The notes under the pieces are model-generated. The model was not told the origin of the DNA and did not search any database. It saw only the letters and a program-made list of their open reading frames with translations. DNA of 64,000 nt. Origin: Promethearchaeota archaeon Loki_b31 (GTDB taxonomy: Archaea; Asgardarchaeota; Lokiarchaeia; Sigyniarchaeales; SOKP01). How positions within the stretch are numbered: the stretch's first letter is position 1; each line of letters opens with the position of its first letter. The position numbers and the translations under genes are program-made. This document shows positions 50,557 to 60,181 of the stretch, piece by piece. The DNA lies in assembly GCA_005222975.1 (NCBI GenBank), contig NJBI01000010.1:1-64000 (forward strand), read 5' to 3'.

Positions 50557-51438
50557 TCAGAATTCGTAGCCACACTTCTTACATACATTCTTTTTAGCAT
50601 ACATGGGTATATGGCCAACATATGACAAGACTTTTGTTTTATCCTCAATTTGCTTGATTTCTCGTCCTACTGATCCGCACATGGGACAAGTTATCCTTTC
50701 ATCGTTAGCAAAACCACCCGTGCCCATTTCTGGAGGCTTTAACTCGCCTAATTCGGTTTCAACATCATCTAGATGTGCAGTTTGAGCTTCAATTAGTTTT
50801 TCTTTAGCACTTAAATTATTACTTAACTCTTGAATACTGGTGTCTTTTTGCAGCAACGTATTGTTTAATTCCATTAATTGTTCGTTTAATTTCGTGTTTT
50901 CTTCTTGGGTACTCGTAAGTTTGCTATTCAATTCTTGAACTTCAGAAGTTAGATTATCAATTTTTTCTTGGCTTTCTGAAGTTGAGCTTTGCAACCCATT
51001 TATTTGAGCTTTAGATGCGTCTAACTCTGAAGATAAACTCGAGATCGTTGCTTCAAATTCTTGCTCTTTACTTTCTAATTTCTCTTCAAGTTCGCTTGCT
51101 TTACTATTTATGTTTTCAAGATTAGAATTCAAATTATTTACAGTTTGTATTTTATCTTCGAGATTGCTGTTAACTTGTTCTAATATCGATTTAGTTTCAT
51201 TTAACTCAGTTTTGGTGCTATCATGCGTAGATTTAGTACTATTAAGATCAGTTGTAGTAGCCTCGAGTTTTCCCTCAGTAGCTTTAAGGTTACTCTGCGT
51301 TCCAGTCAAATCAATTTTAGTTTCGCTAAGTTGTTTTTCTAAATCGTTAACTTTCGCTCTTAAGTCTAATAAGAACCTTCCTTCTACGGCTTGCTTCTTA
51401 TCAGGCTTTTCTTCTGCTTTGGCCCAGTCTATCGACAT
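50557..51438 (-). CDS. Long coiled-coil protein with C-terminal zinc ribbon
   Basis: Repeated Ser/Glu/Leu/Asn coiled coil; CPMCGS...CKKCGYEF. Confidence 0.65.
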   Translation of the reverse strand: MSIDWAKAEEKPDKKQAVEGRFLLDLRAKVNDLEKQLSETKIDLTGTQSNLKATEGKLEATTTDLNSTKSTHDSTKTELNETKSILEQVNSNLEDKIQTVNNLNSNLENINSKASELEEKLESKEQEFEATISSLSSELDASKAQINGLQSSTSESQEKIDNLTSEVQELNSKLTSTQEENTKLNEQLMELNNTLLQKDTSIQELSNNLSAKEKLIEAQTAHLDDVETELGELKPPEMGTGGFANDERITCPMCGSVGREIKQIEDKTKVLSYVGHIPMYAKKNVCKKCGYEF

Positions 51439-51625
51439 TATTTTTCACTTTATGTGTGAATTTTGATTTTTTTGGTTATTAATTTTTTATATTTATAATT
51501 ACTATAATAGGTTTGTTTTAAAAATCTATTTTTATAAAAAAACAATATTTTAAAGTAAAAATTGTGTAAAATTTATTTATTTTACGGTTGTTATATTATA
51601 ATAATAATAACTTTTCAGATTAGAA

Positions 51626-52504
51626 TTGAGCAAAATGGAGAGAGATAATAATTCCAAATTTGAAATGGATTATATATCTACATCTGGAGTTTACAAAACC
51701 CCTTTTTCTTTGATTATAATAGTACAATTGTTTATAGGGGGTATAGTTTTATTTCTTGTGAACTTATGGTTTATTAATAGTTTACATTATCTTTTAACTG
51801 GAAGCGAATTTTATTCTTTTGGGTTAAAGGCTGAGTGGTATTATTGGTTATTGCTTCCTCTAAATATATATGGAAATATTTTACTATTCACATTTACAAT
51901 CATATTATTTTCTGCCGGAATTTTTAAGCTACTGAACAAACTCTCTCCACCCCGAGAGGGAATTTTTGAGAGAGGAAGTAAGGACTGGAAGTACATGCAT
52001 AGAAGGTTCTGGGTGGCATATTTCCCGATTTGGTTGGCAAGAGCTTTACCATTGCCTTGGGTTGATATTGTTGTTTATCGATTTTTCGGTACTCGGGTTG
52101 GAAAAAGCGTAGTTTTATATGAAGGGTATGTAGATCCTTTATTTATAGAGATTGGTGATTTTACGATGACTTCATTAAACATTTGTATTTTTTCACATTT
52201 AATTTATCAAGATAAAATCTTAATTAAAAAAGTAAAAATTGGAAAGGCATGCGTTGTAGGACCTCACACAATAGTTTCGCCAGGTACAATCATGCAAGAT
52301 TTCGCCATATTGGGCGTAAATAGTTATACATCGATTGAACAGGAATTAGAAGGTAATTTAATTCACATAGGTACTCCAGTGAGTTTAACATTGCCTATTC
52401 AATCAGTCGAAGATTCTCAAAAAAAAGCGAAAAAAGTTAAACTAGGGTCTTCAAATGCCGAAGTGAATCAAAATGAAAACGATCTAAATTTAAAAGAGGA
52501 GTGA
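51626..52504 (+). CDS. Membrane-anchored left-handed beta-helix acyltransferase-like protein
   Basis: TM segments, then hexapeptide-like IGKACVVGPHTIVSPGTIMQDFAILGVNSY. Confidence 0.7.
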   Translation: MSKMERDNNSKFEMDYISTSGVYKTPFSLIIIVQLFIGGIVLFLVNLWFINSLHYLLTGSEFYSFGLKAEWYYWLLLPLNIYGNILLFTFTIILFSAGIFKLLNKLSPPREGIFERGSKDWKYMHRRFWVAYFPIWLARALPLPWVDIVVYRFFGTRVGKSVVLYEGYVDPLFIEIGDFTMTSLNICIFSHLIYQDKILIKKVKIGKACVVGPHTIVSPGTIMQDFAILGVNSYTSIEQELEGNLIHIGTPVSLTLPIQSVEDSQKKAKKVKLGSSNAEVNQNENDLNLKEE

Positions 52505-52507
52505 AAA

Positions 52508-53245
52508 TTGTTTCAACCTGTTAGCTTAAAGGGAGATTCACCATCACCTATAGACGAGAGAATTAGAAGTAAATACCTAATTTTATATATTGGAATAATT
52601 ATTCTTAGCCTTGTTCCCTTCTCTATTTTTGAATATTCGTATGTTATTTATTTTTGGAACAAGATGGGTTATTGGTTATTCTTTATATTATTGCCGCTTA
52701 ATGTTTTAGCCGCGATCTACATAATTCAATTTAGTGCGACTTTAATATCAGTTTTAATTTTGAAAATAGTTAACCTCCTACATGTTCCAAAAGAAGGTAA
52801 CTTCAAACGATCTTTAGAAGATCGGGATTATCTCTTTTGGAATATACGAAATTTTGTTAAAAAATGTCCGTTATATGTTGCAGCTTCAAATCCGTTTCCA
52901 TGGTTTAAAAATCGGTTCACTTTAAGGTTTTTTGGTGTAAAAATCGGGAAAAAAACAATTTGTGATAATAGTTGGATTTCTTCGGAATTCGTATCAATTG
53001 GAGCGAATGTTATAATAGGAATGAATTCTACGATCTTGAGTTTTGGTATTGAACAAGATAATTTCATTTTAAGAAAAATAAGAGTGGAAAGCGATGCTCT
53101 TATCGGAGCCAAATGCGTTCTTCTGCCTGGTACGGTTATGGAACAAAACTCGAAACTTTCAGCTCATTCGTATACAAGTTACGACCAGATTCTAAAAGAT
53201 AATTCAATTTATTTAGGTCATCCAGCAAAATTAAAAACTACTTAA
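52508..53245 (+). CDS. Second membrane left-handed beta-helix protein
   Basis: Similar layout: RFFGVKIGKKTICDNSWISSEFVSIGANVIIGMNS ... IGAKCVLLPGTVMEQ. Confidence 0.65.
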   Translation: MFQPVSLKGDSPSPIDERIRSKYLILYIGIIILSLVPFSIFEYSYVIYFWNKMGYWLFFILLPLNVLAAIYIIQFSATLISVLILKIVNLLHVPKEGNFKRSLEDRDYLFWNIRNFVKKCPLYVAASNPFPWFKNRFTLRFFGVKIGKKTICDNSWISSEFVSIGANVIIGMNSTILSFGIEQDNFILRKIRVESDALIGAKCVLLPGTVMEQNSKLSAHSYTSYDQILKDNSIYLGHPAKLKTT

Positions 53246-53249
53246 AAAT

Positions 53250-54848
53250 ATGATCTCCGAAAAAAGCTTTAGAATTAATCCAAAGGAGAAGTTAGAGTCG
53301 AAAAAAAGACTTGTGATCATATCTGATACTCATATTACTCGATCGGGTGGCGCATTTAACCTTCACGCCTTTAATGTTGGAATGGAAAAAATAAATAAAA
53401 TTAAAGACGCGTCTATTTACTTGCATTTAGGAGATATTACTCACATGGGAACATTATTGGAATACGAGTATGCGTTAGAGCAATTTGAAAAGTTCCAACC
53501 TTTATCCAAAAGTCCAAAAATGATATTTTTAATAGGAAACCACGACGCAATGAATGTAGGGTATTTGTTATTTGAAGAACTGGTCGGAACCAGACATTAT
53601 ACCTATGAAGATGACGATCTTTATATATATGGGATAGATAGTACAAAACCCGATTTACCTGGTGGAATAATTCATCATAGTATAATCGAATCAGTTAGAA
53701 AAAAGTTAGAAAAACCTGAAAGAGAAAATAAATTTAAGGTTGTATGTTTTCATCATCAATTAATACCGATTCCTAACACAGGAAAAGAACGATCAGCGAT
53801 AGATGATTCAGGAGATATGCTTAAGATGCTTTTAGAGGCAAAAGCAGATTTAGTTTTAAATGGGCATCGACATTTTTCTAATTTATATACTGTGAGTAGC
53901 AGTGAGAAAGATTTATTTGTTTTTAATGCAGGAACTTTTTGCTGTAACAAAACGAGGTATCGTGAATTATTTACTTATTCAATCATAGATATTGATGGCA
54001 ACAATCTTAATTTTAAAGTGATTCCCGTATTAGATTCAAATTCTCAACGAGAAATTCTACGCGAAGTTAACTATTATATTCCATTACAGATAGATAAAAA
54101 ACAAAAACCTATTGCTAGATTTATTCAAATATCAAATTCGTTAGTTTCAGAACGATTTGAGAGTAATTTCAATAATTTTGATAAAGCAATTGAAAAAATT
54201 AATAAAATTGGCGAAGTTGATTTAGTTGTTCATGCGGGTAATCTTACTAAGAATAGCTTTAAAGAAGAGTTTCAAATAGCTAAGGATAAACTAAATCAAT
54301 TAAAGCATCCTTATTTGGCCGTTCCGGGATATACTGATTCAAAACCTCTTGCTTGGGAATACTGGAAACATTACTTTGGAGAATTTGATCCGCTGTATGA
54401 AAATGACAATATATATTTTCAGGGTATGAACTCTACGACTTTAGATTCGAAAGAAGGATTTATTGGTCGAAAAAAATTGAATAAGTTCATCGAAAAAGTG
54501 TTGTCGCTTAGTCATCAGAAAATTTTTGGAGTTTGTTGTTTTCACAACTTAATACCTACTCCTTTAAGCGTGTGGAGGACGGAATTAATTGATTCTGGAG
54601 ATGTTCTTTCTCAATTTGCCAGATCACAAATTGATTTGGTTTTAAATTCTTCGCCGAGCATTTCATTTAACATTAAAATTGAGAATACAGTCTTTTCAAA
54701 TGGTGGAAACCTTGAAGGTAAATATTTTGAGGAAGTTTTTATTGAAATTGAAATTTATAAGAAAGGACTAGTTGTATTGAAAGAACATAACTTACAAACG
54801 GGAGAGATAAAGGTTATTGGAAACTATTACCTATCTATTTTAATTTAA
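53250..54848 (+). CDS. Tandem calcineurin-like phosphoesterase (N-half canonical, C-half degenerate)
   Basis: ISDTHI, HLGDITHMG, GNHDAMN, CFHHQ, NGHRH in N-half. Confidence 0.88.
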   Translation: MISEKSFRINPKEKLESKKRLVIISDTHITRSGGAFNLHAFNVGMEKINKIKDASIYLHLGDITHMGTLLEYEYALEQFEKFQPLSKSPKMIFLIGNHDAMNVGYLLFEELVGTRHYTYEDDDLYIYGIDSTKPDLPGGIIHHSIIESVRKKLEKPERENKFKVVCFHHQLIPIPNTGKERSAIDDSGDMLKMLLEAKADLVLNGHRHFSNLYTVSSSEKDLFVFNAGTFCCNKTRYRELFTYSIIDIDGNNLNFKVIPVLDSNSQREILREVNYYIPLQIDKKQKPIARFIQISNSLVSERFESNFNNFDKAIEKINKIGEVDLVVHAGNLTKNSFKEEFQIAKDKLNQLKHPYLAVPGYTDSKPLAWEYWKHYFGEFDPLYENDNIYFQGMNSTTLDSKEGFIGRKKLNKFIEKVLSLSHQKIFGVCCFHNLIPTPLSVWRTELIDSGDVLSQFARSQIDLVLNSSPSISFNIKIENTVFSNGGNLEGKYFEEVFIEIEIYKKGLVVLKEHNLQTGEIKVIGNYYLSILI

Positions 54849-54866
54849 AAGAGAATTAGGAATATC

Positions 54867-56087
54867 ATGGAAAAAAACCTTATTCTAGAGCAGTACAACT
54901 TAATACTAATAAGATACGCTGAGGTTTGGCTGAAATCGCAAAAAGTAAAAATCCGTATGCTCAAATTCTTAATGAATAATATAAAAAATATGCTCAAGAG
55001 AAAAGGAATTCACTTTAATAAGTATCAATTAAGCAAGGATTCCTCCAGAGTATTATTCTTTTTTAACAATAAAGATATTCCTAATGCTATCGAGGTATTA
55101 AAAAACGCTTTTGGAGTGCATTCACTCAGTCCGGCAATTAGAACTTCGAATAGTCTTAAAAACATTACTGAAAGAACGATAGAATTAGCTAAAGAAATTT
55201 TGGAAAAGGGCGATTCTTTTGCGCTCAGAGTTAGAAGATCTGGAAAACATGACTATACCTCAATGGAAGTGGCTAAAATCGTGGGTAAAGCCGTCATTGA
55301 CAATCTCTCGAATCATAACTTAAAAGTAAATCTAACTCACCCAAAGAAACAAATTTTTGTTGAAATAAGGCAAGACTTTTCATACATATTTTCTCAAGTA
55401 ATTAAGAGCAAATGGGGGGGCTTGCCAATTGAACCTGTAAAAAAGATATTAGTAATGGATGTCGGCAGGTTAAACGATTTAATAGCTGGTTTTTTATTAA
55501 TGAGAAGAGGCTCTGAAATTTATCCTGTATTGTTTGATATTACAGAAGATAAAGCACTGAACGATATCTGGATATCGAATTGGAAAGAAGTAACGGATTA
55601 CATACCTTTTAACCAGTTCAGATTAATAAAAGTTAATTTATATAACATTTTAAAAAAACTCAGCTCAGAATTAAGCGATATTCAGTACTTTTGCGGTATA
55701 TGTAGATTAATTAGATTTGATTTATTATCAAGAATTCTTACGGTTTCCAATTTTTCTTTTTACGAAAAAATTAGGGCAATAACAGACGGAACTAGTTTGA
55801 GCTGCTCGAGCATTTGTTCAGATTCAGTAGATTTAGATTCCATAGTACTTAATCACCTTATTTCTAAATTTCCTATTTTTACGCCGTTAATAGGTTTTGG
55901 AAAAGATAGTATTCAAAATCTAGCTTTTAAAATATCAAAAAAGTTTAAACCTATTGAGTATTGCCCATATAAACCAAAAGATCAAGAATTTGACGCTGAG
56001 AAATTAAAGAAAATATACGGTAATTTAAATCTTGATAAAATTCTTGAAGAAAGCGTTGAAAAAATTGTAGAAATAAAAATTTTTTAA
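54867..56087 (+). CDS. ThiI-like THUMP protein with degenerate PP-loop
   Basis: RYAEVWLKS...; THUMP-like mid region; SGGxDS replaced by MDVGRLNDLIAGFLLMRRG. Confidence 0.75.
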   Translation: MEKNLILEQYNLILIRYAEVWLKSQKVKIRMLKFLMNNIKNMLKRKGIHFNKYQLSKDSSRVLFFFNNKDIPNAIEVLKNAFGVHSLSPAIRTSNSLKNITERTIELAKEILEKGDSFALRVRRSGKHDYTSMEVAKIVGKAVIDNLSNHNLKVNLTHPKKQIFVEIRQDFSYIFSQVIKSKWGGLPIEPVKKILVMDVGRLNDLIAGFLLMRRGSEIYPVLFDITEDKALNDIWISNWKEVTDYIPFNQFRLIKVNLYNILKKLSSELSDIQYFCGICRLIRFDLLSRILTVSNFSFYEKIRAITDGTSLSCSSICSDSVDLDSIVLNHLISKFPIFTPLIGFGKDSIQNLAFKISKKFKPIEYCPYKPKDQEFDAEKLKKIYGNLNLDKILEESVEKIVEIKIF

Positions 56088-56240
56088 ATTACAAAAAACA
56101 AAAGCTCTTGAATTTTTGAACCTATTATTTTTCATTATGATTAAGCTTAAAAATAAATTAAATTTATTAAAATTGAATCAAATTTAGGATTGGATTTTAT
56201 CTAATCTTTTAACTTTTCAATTATATGGGGTCAAAATATT

Positions 56241-56522
56241 ATGGTTAAAGTTGATCTAAATTTATTGAACATATTTGTATTGAAGGTTAAAAAAAATACT
56301 ATTCAATACGAAGGAAACACCGTCGGTGATATTATAACTCAATTTCTTAAAGAGCATAAAAACCTATTAGATGATAGCATCCTATCCAAAAATAAGAAGA
56401 AATTAAATCCACTAATGATCATTTTACTCAACGGCAGAAACATCACTTACATGAAAAATTATAAAACGAAACTAAAAGAAGGAGACCAACTTTACATATC
56501 GTTCCCAATTTCGGGAGGGTAA
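56241..56522 (+). CDS. MoaD/ThiS/SAMP-like beta-grasp protein ending in GG
   Basis: LNGRNITYMKNYKTKLKEGDQLYISFPISGG*. Confidence 0.8.
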   Translation: MVKVDLNLLNIFVLKVKKNTIQYEGNTVGDIITQFLKEHKNLLDDSILSKNKKKLNPLMIILLNGRNITYMKNYKTKLKEGDQLYISFPISGG

Positions 56523-56645
56523 TTCTTTTTTTTTTTAATCAAAATTTTTACAATAAAAAGTAAGTATTTATTAGTTTCTTCTGCTATAAATATTTTGTAG
56601 AGTTACTTCCGTAATTTTCAATAAAATGCCCAATGAACGATTATT

Positions 56646-57578
56646 ATGAAAAAAATTAGTTTTATAGGACTTGATAATGCAGGTAAGACTAGTATTATCA
56701 CTGTAATTACTAAAAGATTCGGTTTCGAAGAAGAGATTTCGAAATTGATGCCTACAAGAAAAATCGCACGTGATGCTTTCAAATTTTTAGGTGTTGAATT
56801 CATAAGAATGGATTTTGGGGGGCAATTACAATACAGAGAAGAATATTTGAAGAACCCAACTAAATACATTAGCGGAACCGACTTAATATTTTATGTCATA
56901 GATGCGCAAGATTACGACCGTTATGTTGAGACAATAGATTACCTTGACAAAGTTTTACTCTTCCTAAAAGAAGAACAAGACTACCCTCCAATGTGTATTC
57001 TTTTTCATAAATTCGATCCGCAACTTACTAAAGAAAAGGTAATAAACCAGAGAATTTTAACTATTAAACAAGCATTAACCCGATATTCAAATGATTTTGA
57101 TATCTTTTTCTTTGAGACTTCAATATACGATATTAAATCAATAATGGATGCTTTTTCAAGCGGGTTATCGTTATTATTTGAAAAAATGGAAATGGTATCT
57201 CAATTATTTGCTGAGATGAGTAAAAATTACAATTCGATTATGATCGCATTATTTGACCCTAAAGGAATAACAATTGGGGAGTATTATCGGCCGCATTTAC
57301 ATTTATTGGAAAAAATGCGGATTTACAATAAATATATAGATGCTCAAAAAAAAATAATAGCAGAAAACCGGACGCTATTAGAATTCTCAGACAAGTTTGA
57401 AAATGGCGATAGATATTCTGGATTGGTAGAAGTATTAAAGTTTGGGAACTTGGACTTCTATTTACTATTCATTATTGAAGAGGACGAACAGAATTTAGGA
57501 AATACTGTAGAAATGTTAAATAAAATAGAATCCGCGAAACCACAAATGGAAAATATAATTCTCCAATTAATACAGTAA
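56646..57578 (+). CDS. Gtr/Rag-type GTPase with C-terminal (roadblock-like) extension
   Basis: GLDNAGKTSI, DFGGQ, FHKFD (Rag-type HKxD G4), long C-terminal domain. Confidence 0.8.
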   Translation: MKKISFIGLDNAGKTSIITVITKRFGFEEEISKLMPTRKIARDAFKFLGVEFIRMDFGGQLQYREEYLKNPTKYISGTDLIFYVIDAQDYDRYVETIDYLDKVLLFLKEEQDYPPMCILFHKFDPQLTKEKVINQRILTIKQALTRYSNDFDIFFFETSIYDIKSIMDAFSSGLSLLFEKMEMVSQLFAEMSKNYNSIMIALFDPKGITIGEYYRPHLHLLEKMRIYNKYIDAQKKIIAENRTLLEFSDKFENGDRYSGLVEVLKFGNLDFYLLFIIEEDEQNLGNTVEMLNKIESAKPQMENIILQLIQ

Positions 57579-57589
57579 AAGAGAAAGGT

Positions 57590-58666
57590 CTATTTAATTT
57601 TAAAAGTTTTAATAAAATCTTCCATTTCTTTCTTAGTTGGAATTAACTGATTAGTAATTTTATAAATCGCCGTATAAGTTGCAAATTCTATGCATTTGCT
57701 TAGAATATCTCTTAATTTTTCGAGATTCTCATCTTTATTTAATTGATCGAGCATTTCTTTATCTTTAACTAATTCAAATAATTTCGTCAAAAACCCCGCT
57801 GCAAAACAATCTCCTGCCCCCGTTCGATCGACAACTTCTTCAACTTCTATTCCGGGAAAAAAGATTTCAAAATTATCAGTTCTTGTAAAAGAACCTCCTT
57901 TTCCAGCCGTGTAAATTCGAATTTTTGCGTATTTTTTAAATTTTTCATCGACCTGATCGATTGAAAAAGTCCCATTTAATATAGAGTAAGCATCCTTTAA
58001 GTTTAAAAAAAATAAATCAAACTTTTGCTTGATTAATCCATCAAGTTGTTCGATTGATTGAACTTTTTGAGTCTCTATATTAAAAGCGGTTATCAAGCCC
58101 AATTTAGAACCATTTTCAAACAATTTAATAAACTTTTTCGCAATAGGTGTTGAATATAATATTTTTGCATTCAAAAAAGCATCATCTTCTATTTCTATTC
58201 CTTCGAAGTTCATTCTGTTTTTTAAATTAGGAGCTAAATGGATTTTTGTTGTAAAGTCTGATTTTATAATAGTACTAACTGGTGTAATCTCATCTATTTG
58301 AAAAATATCATCGGTGTTTATGCTTAGTTCATTTAGTTCTGTAATCATCCATTCACTTCCTCTTCCAATTACACTAATTAATTTAGTGAAAACTCCAAGT
58401 TTTGCGATAAATTCAGCTGAATTGTTACCATTCCCCCCTCTCTTAAAGTAACAATGCCCCACTATTTTTTTGGGTGTTTCTGAGAACCCTTTTTTAACTA
58501 TTTTTTCAAATAATTTTCTATTAAGATCATCTGGGTTGAATTTGATAAAATCAATTATATTCGTTACTATTTTTTGAACTAATTGCCAATAGAAATCGCT
58601 TTCATAGTATAAATCTTGATGTAATTCTCCTACAACAACAATATTCTTATTCAATTTGTTTTTCAC
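57590..58666 (-). CDS. PfkB/ribokinase-family sugar kinase
   Basis: GGNGNNSAEFIAKLG, DRTGAGDCFAAGFL. Confidence 0.9.
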   Translation of the reverse strand: MKNKLNKNIVVVGELHQDLYYESDFYWQLVQKIVTNIIDFIKFNPDDLNRKLFEKIVKKGFSETPKKIVGHCYFKRGGNGNNSAEFIAKLGVFTKLISVIGRGSEWMITELNELSINTDDIFQIDEITPVSTIIKSDFTTKIHLAPNLKNRMNFEGIEIEDDAFLNAKILYSTPIAKKFIKLFENGSKLGLITAFNIETQKVQSIEQLDGLIKQKFDLFFLNLKDAYSILNGTFSIDQVDEKFKKYAKIRIYTAGKGGSFTRTDNFEIFFPGIEVEEVVDRTGAGDCFAAGFLTKLFELVKDKEMLDQLNKDENLEKLRDILSKCIEFATYTAIYKITNQLIPTKKEMEDFIKTFKIK

Positions 58667-58683
58667 CCTAAAAAAATAATAAA

Positions 58684-58787
58684 CGCAGATGGAGGGACTC
58701 GAACCCCCGAACGCTTACGCGCACCGGCTTTTATGGTAATAGTGCATTACTCTCGAAGCCGGCGTCTTACCACTGGACCACATCTGC
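58684..58787 (-). tRNA. tRNA-Ser(CGA) with 22-nt intron (58730-58751)
   Basis: GCAGATG/CATCTGC acceptor, GGGGGTTCGAGTCCCTC T-arm, long variable arm CGC-GTAA-GCG, CCGGC/GCCGG anticodon stem, G73, intron after position 37. Confidence 0.88.
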
Positions 58788-58920
58788 TTTAAATTATATG
58801 CTTTATTAGGATTAGTCGTAAAAAATATAAATTATTTTCTAATAACATTTTGTTTGGATTGAATAAAAGTAAGTAAAGTAAATTAAAAAAATTAGTAGCT
58901 GAAATAATATAAATCAGAGA

Positions 58921-59250
58921 TTAAGATTTAGGAACATAAATCTTTAATTTTAATGAAGGATCTAATAATTTTATTAAGCCTTCTTCTTCGTATTGCTTTA
59001 ATAGCAGATTTACAGTTGATATTCTTAAATCATACTTTAGAGCTAAATCAGACGCTAAAATTGATTTCCGTTTCGAAAGTGATTCTCTAATTTCCTTTTC
59101 TATTGAATTAGGTATAAAAGCATCTCTTTCTACAATAGTGATTTGTTTTGATCTTCCGTATTTTCTACGCAAATTTAAAGTTGCTTTTCTGACCACTAAC
59201 TTTTCTTCCTTTTCAGACAATAGTATCACATTAAAAAATTGAAATGTCAA
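58921..59250 (-). CDS. Ribosomal protein eS25-like
   Basis: FIPNSIEKEIRESLSKRKSILASDLALKYDLRISTVNLLLKQYEEEGLIKL. Confidence 0.7.
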   Translation of the reverse strand: MTFQFFNVILLSEKEEKLVVRKATLNLRRKYGRSKQITIVERDAFIPNSIEKEIRESLSKRKSILASDLALKYDLRISTVNLLLKQYEEEGLIKLLDPSLKLKIYVPKS

Positions 59251-59371
59251 AAATTAAAGATAATTAAAATATTAAATATTTAAATTCTAATAAAATTTTT
59301 GATTTATAAACTGATTTAAGAAAGCTTTTTCCGTATCAAATAGCGAAGCAAATTAGATAGGCATACTCAAT

Positions 59372-60004
59372 TTGAGCGATGATTATTTTTTTAATATCAA
59401 ACGTAAAAGACCAGAGGAATTATATAAGAGCGCATTAGAATATTTTAAGAAGGATACTCTTTCTAGTTATGCCAAGTCTAAATCCATAATGCGTACACAA
59501 AGAAAAATTACATTGAGAGCATTAGAAATAATGGAACTTAAAGAGAACCATTGTTTAATACTTGATGCTGGTTGTGGTCCTGGATTTGTGGCGATTTACC
59601 TGAATGAATTAGGACACACGACAATAGCACTTGACATCATTTCAGATTTTCTCAATTTTTACGATATTAAAGATTTAAATCCCATTCTTGCTGATATGTG
59701 TTATCCTCCATTTCAACCAAGCATTTTCGACGCAATTATTTCCATTTCTGCTTTGCAATGGATCTACAAAGATTCAAATTTAGAAAAAAAGCGTTTAGAT
59801 TTAATTGGTCTTTTTAAATCGTTTTATAGCATTCTGAAGCCTAACGGGAAAGCAGTTTTTCAATTTTATCCAAAAAATAAAATAATATTGGATGACATTG
59901 GAGATATTATTGCTGAGAATACAAAATTTAAGGGAAATTTCATTATTGATAACCCAAATAATCCAAAAAAAAGAAAAATCTTCTTAATCCTAAAAAAGGA
60001 GTAG
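59372..60004 (+). CDS. Bud23-like SAM methyltransferase
   Basis: LDAGCGPGF, DAIISISALQWI, AVFQFYPKN. Confidence 0.7.
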   Translation: MSDDYFFNIKRKRPEELYKSALEYFKKDTLSSYAKSKSIMRTQRKITLRALEIMELKENHCLILDAGCGPGFVAIYLNELGHTTIALDIISDFLNFYDIKDLNPILADMCYPPFQPSIFDAIISISALQWIYKDSNLEKKRLDLIGLFKSFYSILKPNGKAVFQFYPKNKIILDDIGDIIAENTKFKGNFIIDNPNNPKKRKIFLILKKE

Positions 60005-60057
60005 CCATAAAATATAGTTAAAATTCTTTTGAATTTTTGATTTTCTTCCTTTTTCTA

Positions 60058-60104
60058 AACATAAGATTATAAGAACATAAGATTATAAGAACATAATATT
60101 ATAA
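60058..60104. repeat. 16-bp tandem repeat aacataagattataag (about 2.9 copies)
   Basis: 60058-60073, 60074-60089, partial 60090-60104. Confidence 0.85.
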
Positions 60105-60181
60105 TTTTATAAATTTGTTAAAAAAAAAGATGAAAAAGCATCATTGGAAAAAAGGAAAAATGAAGAAGGTGTAATTTAGAA

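Noticed and set aside
51110-51466. ORF antisense to the coiled-coil gene
   Set aside because: Mirror of repetitive coiled-coil codons
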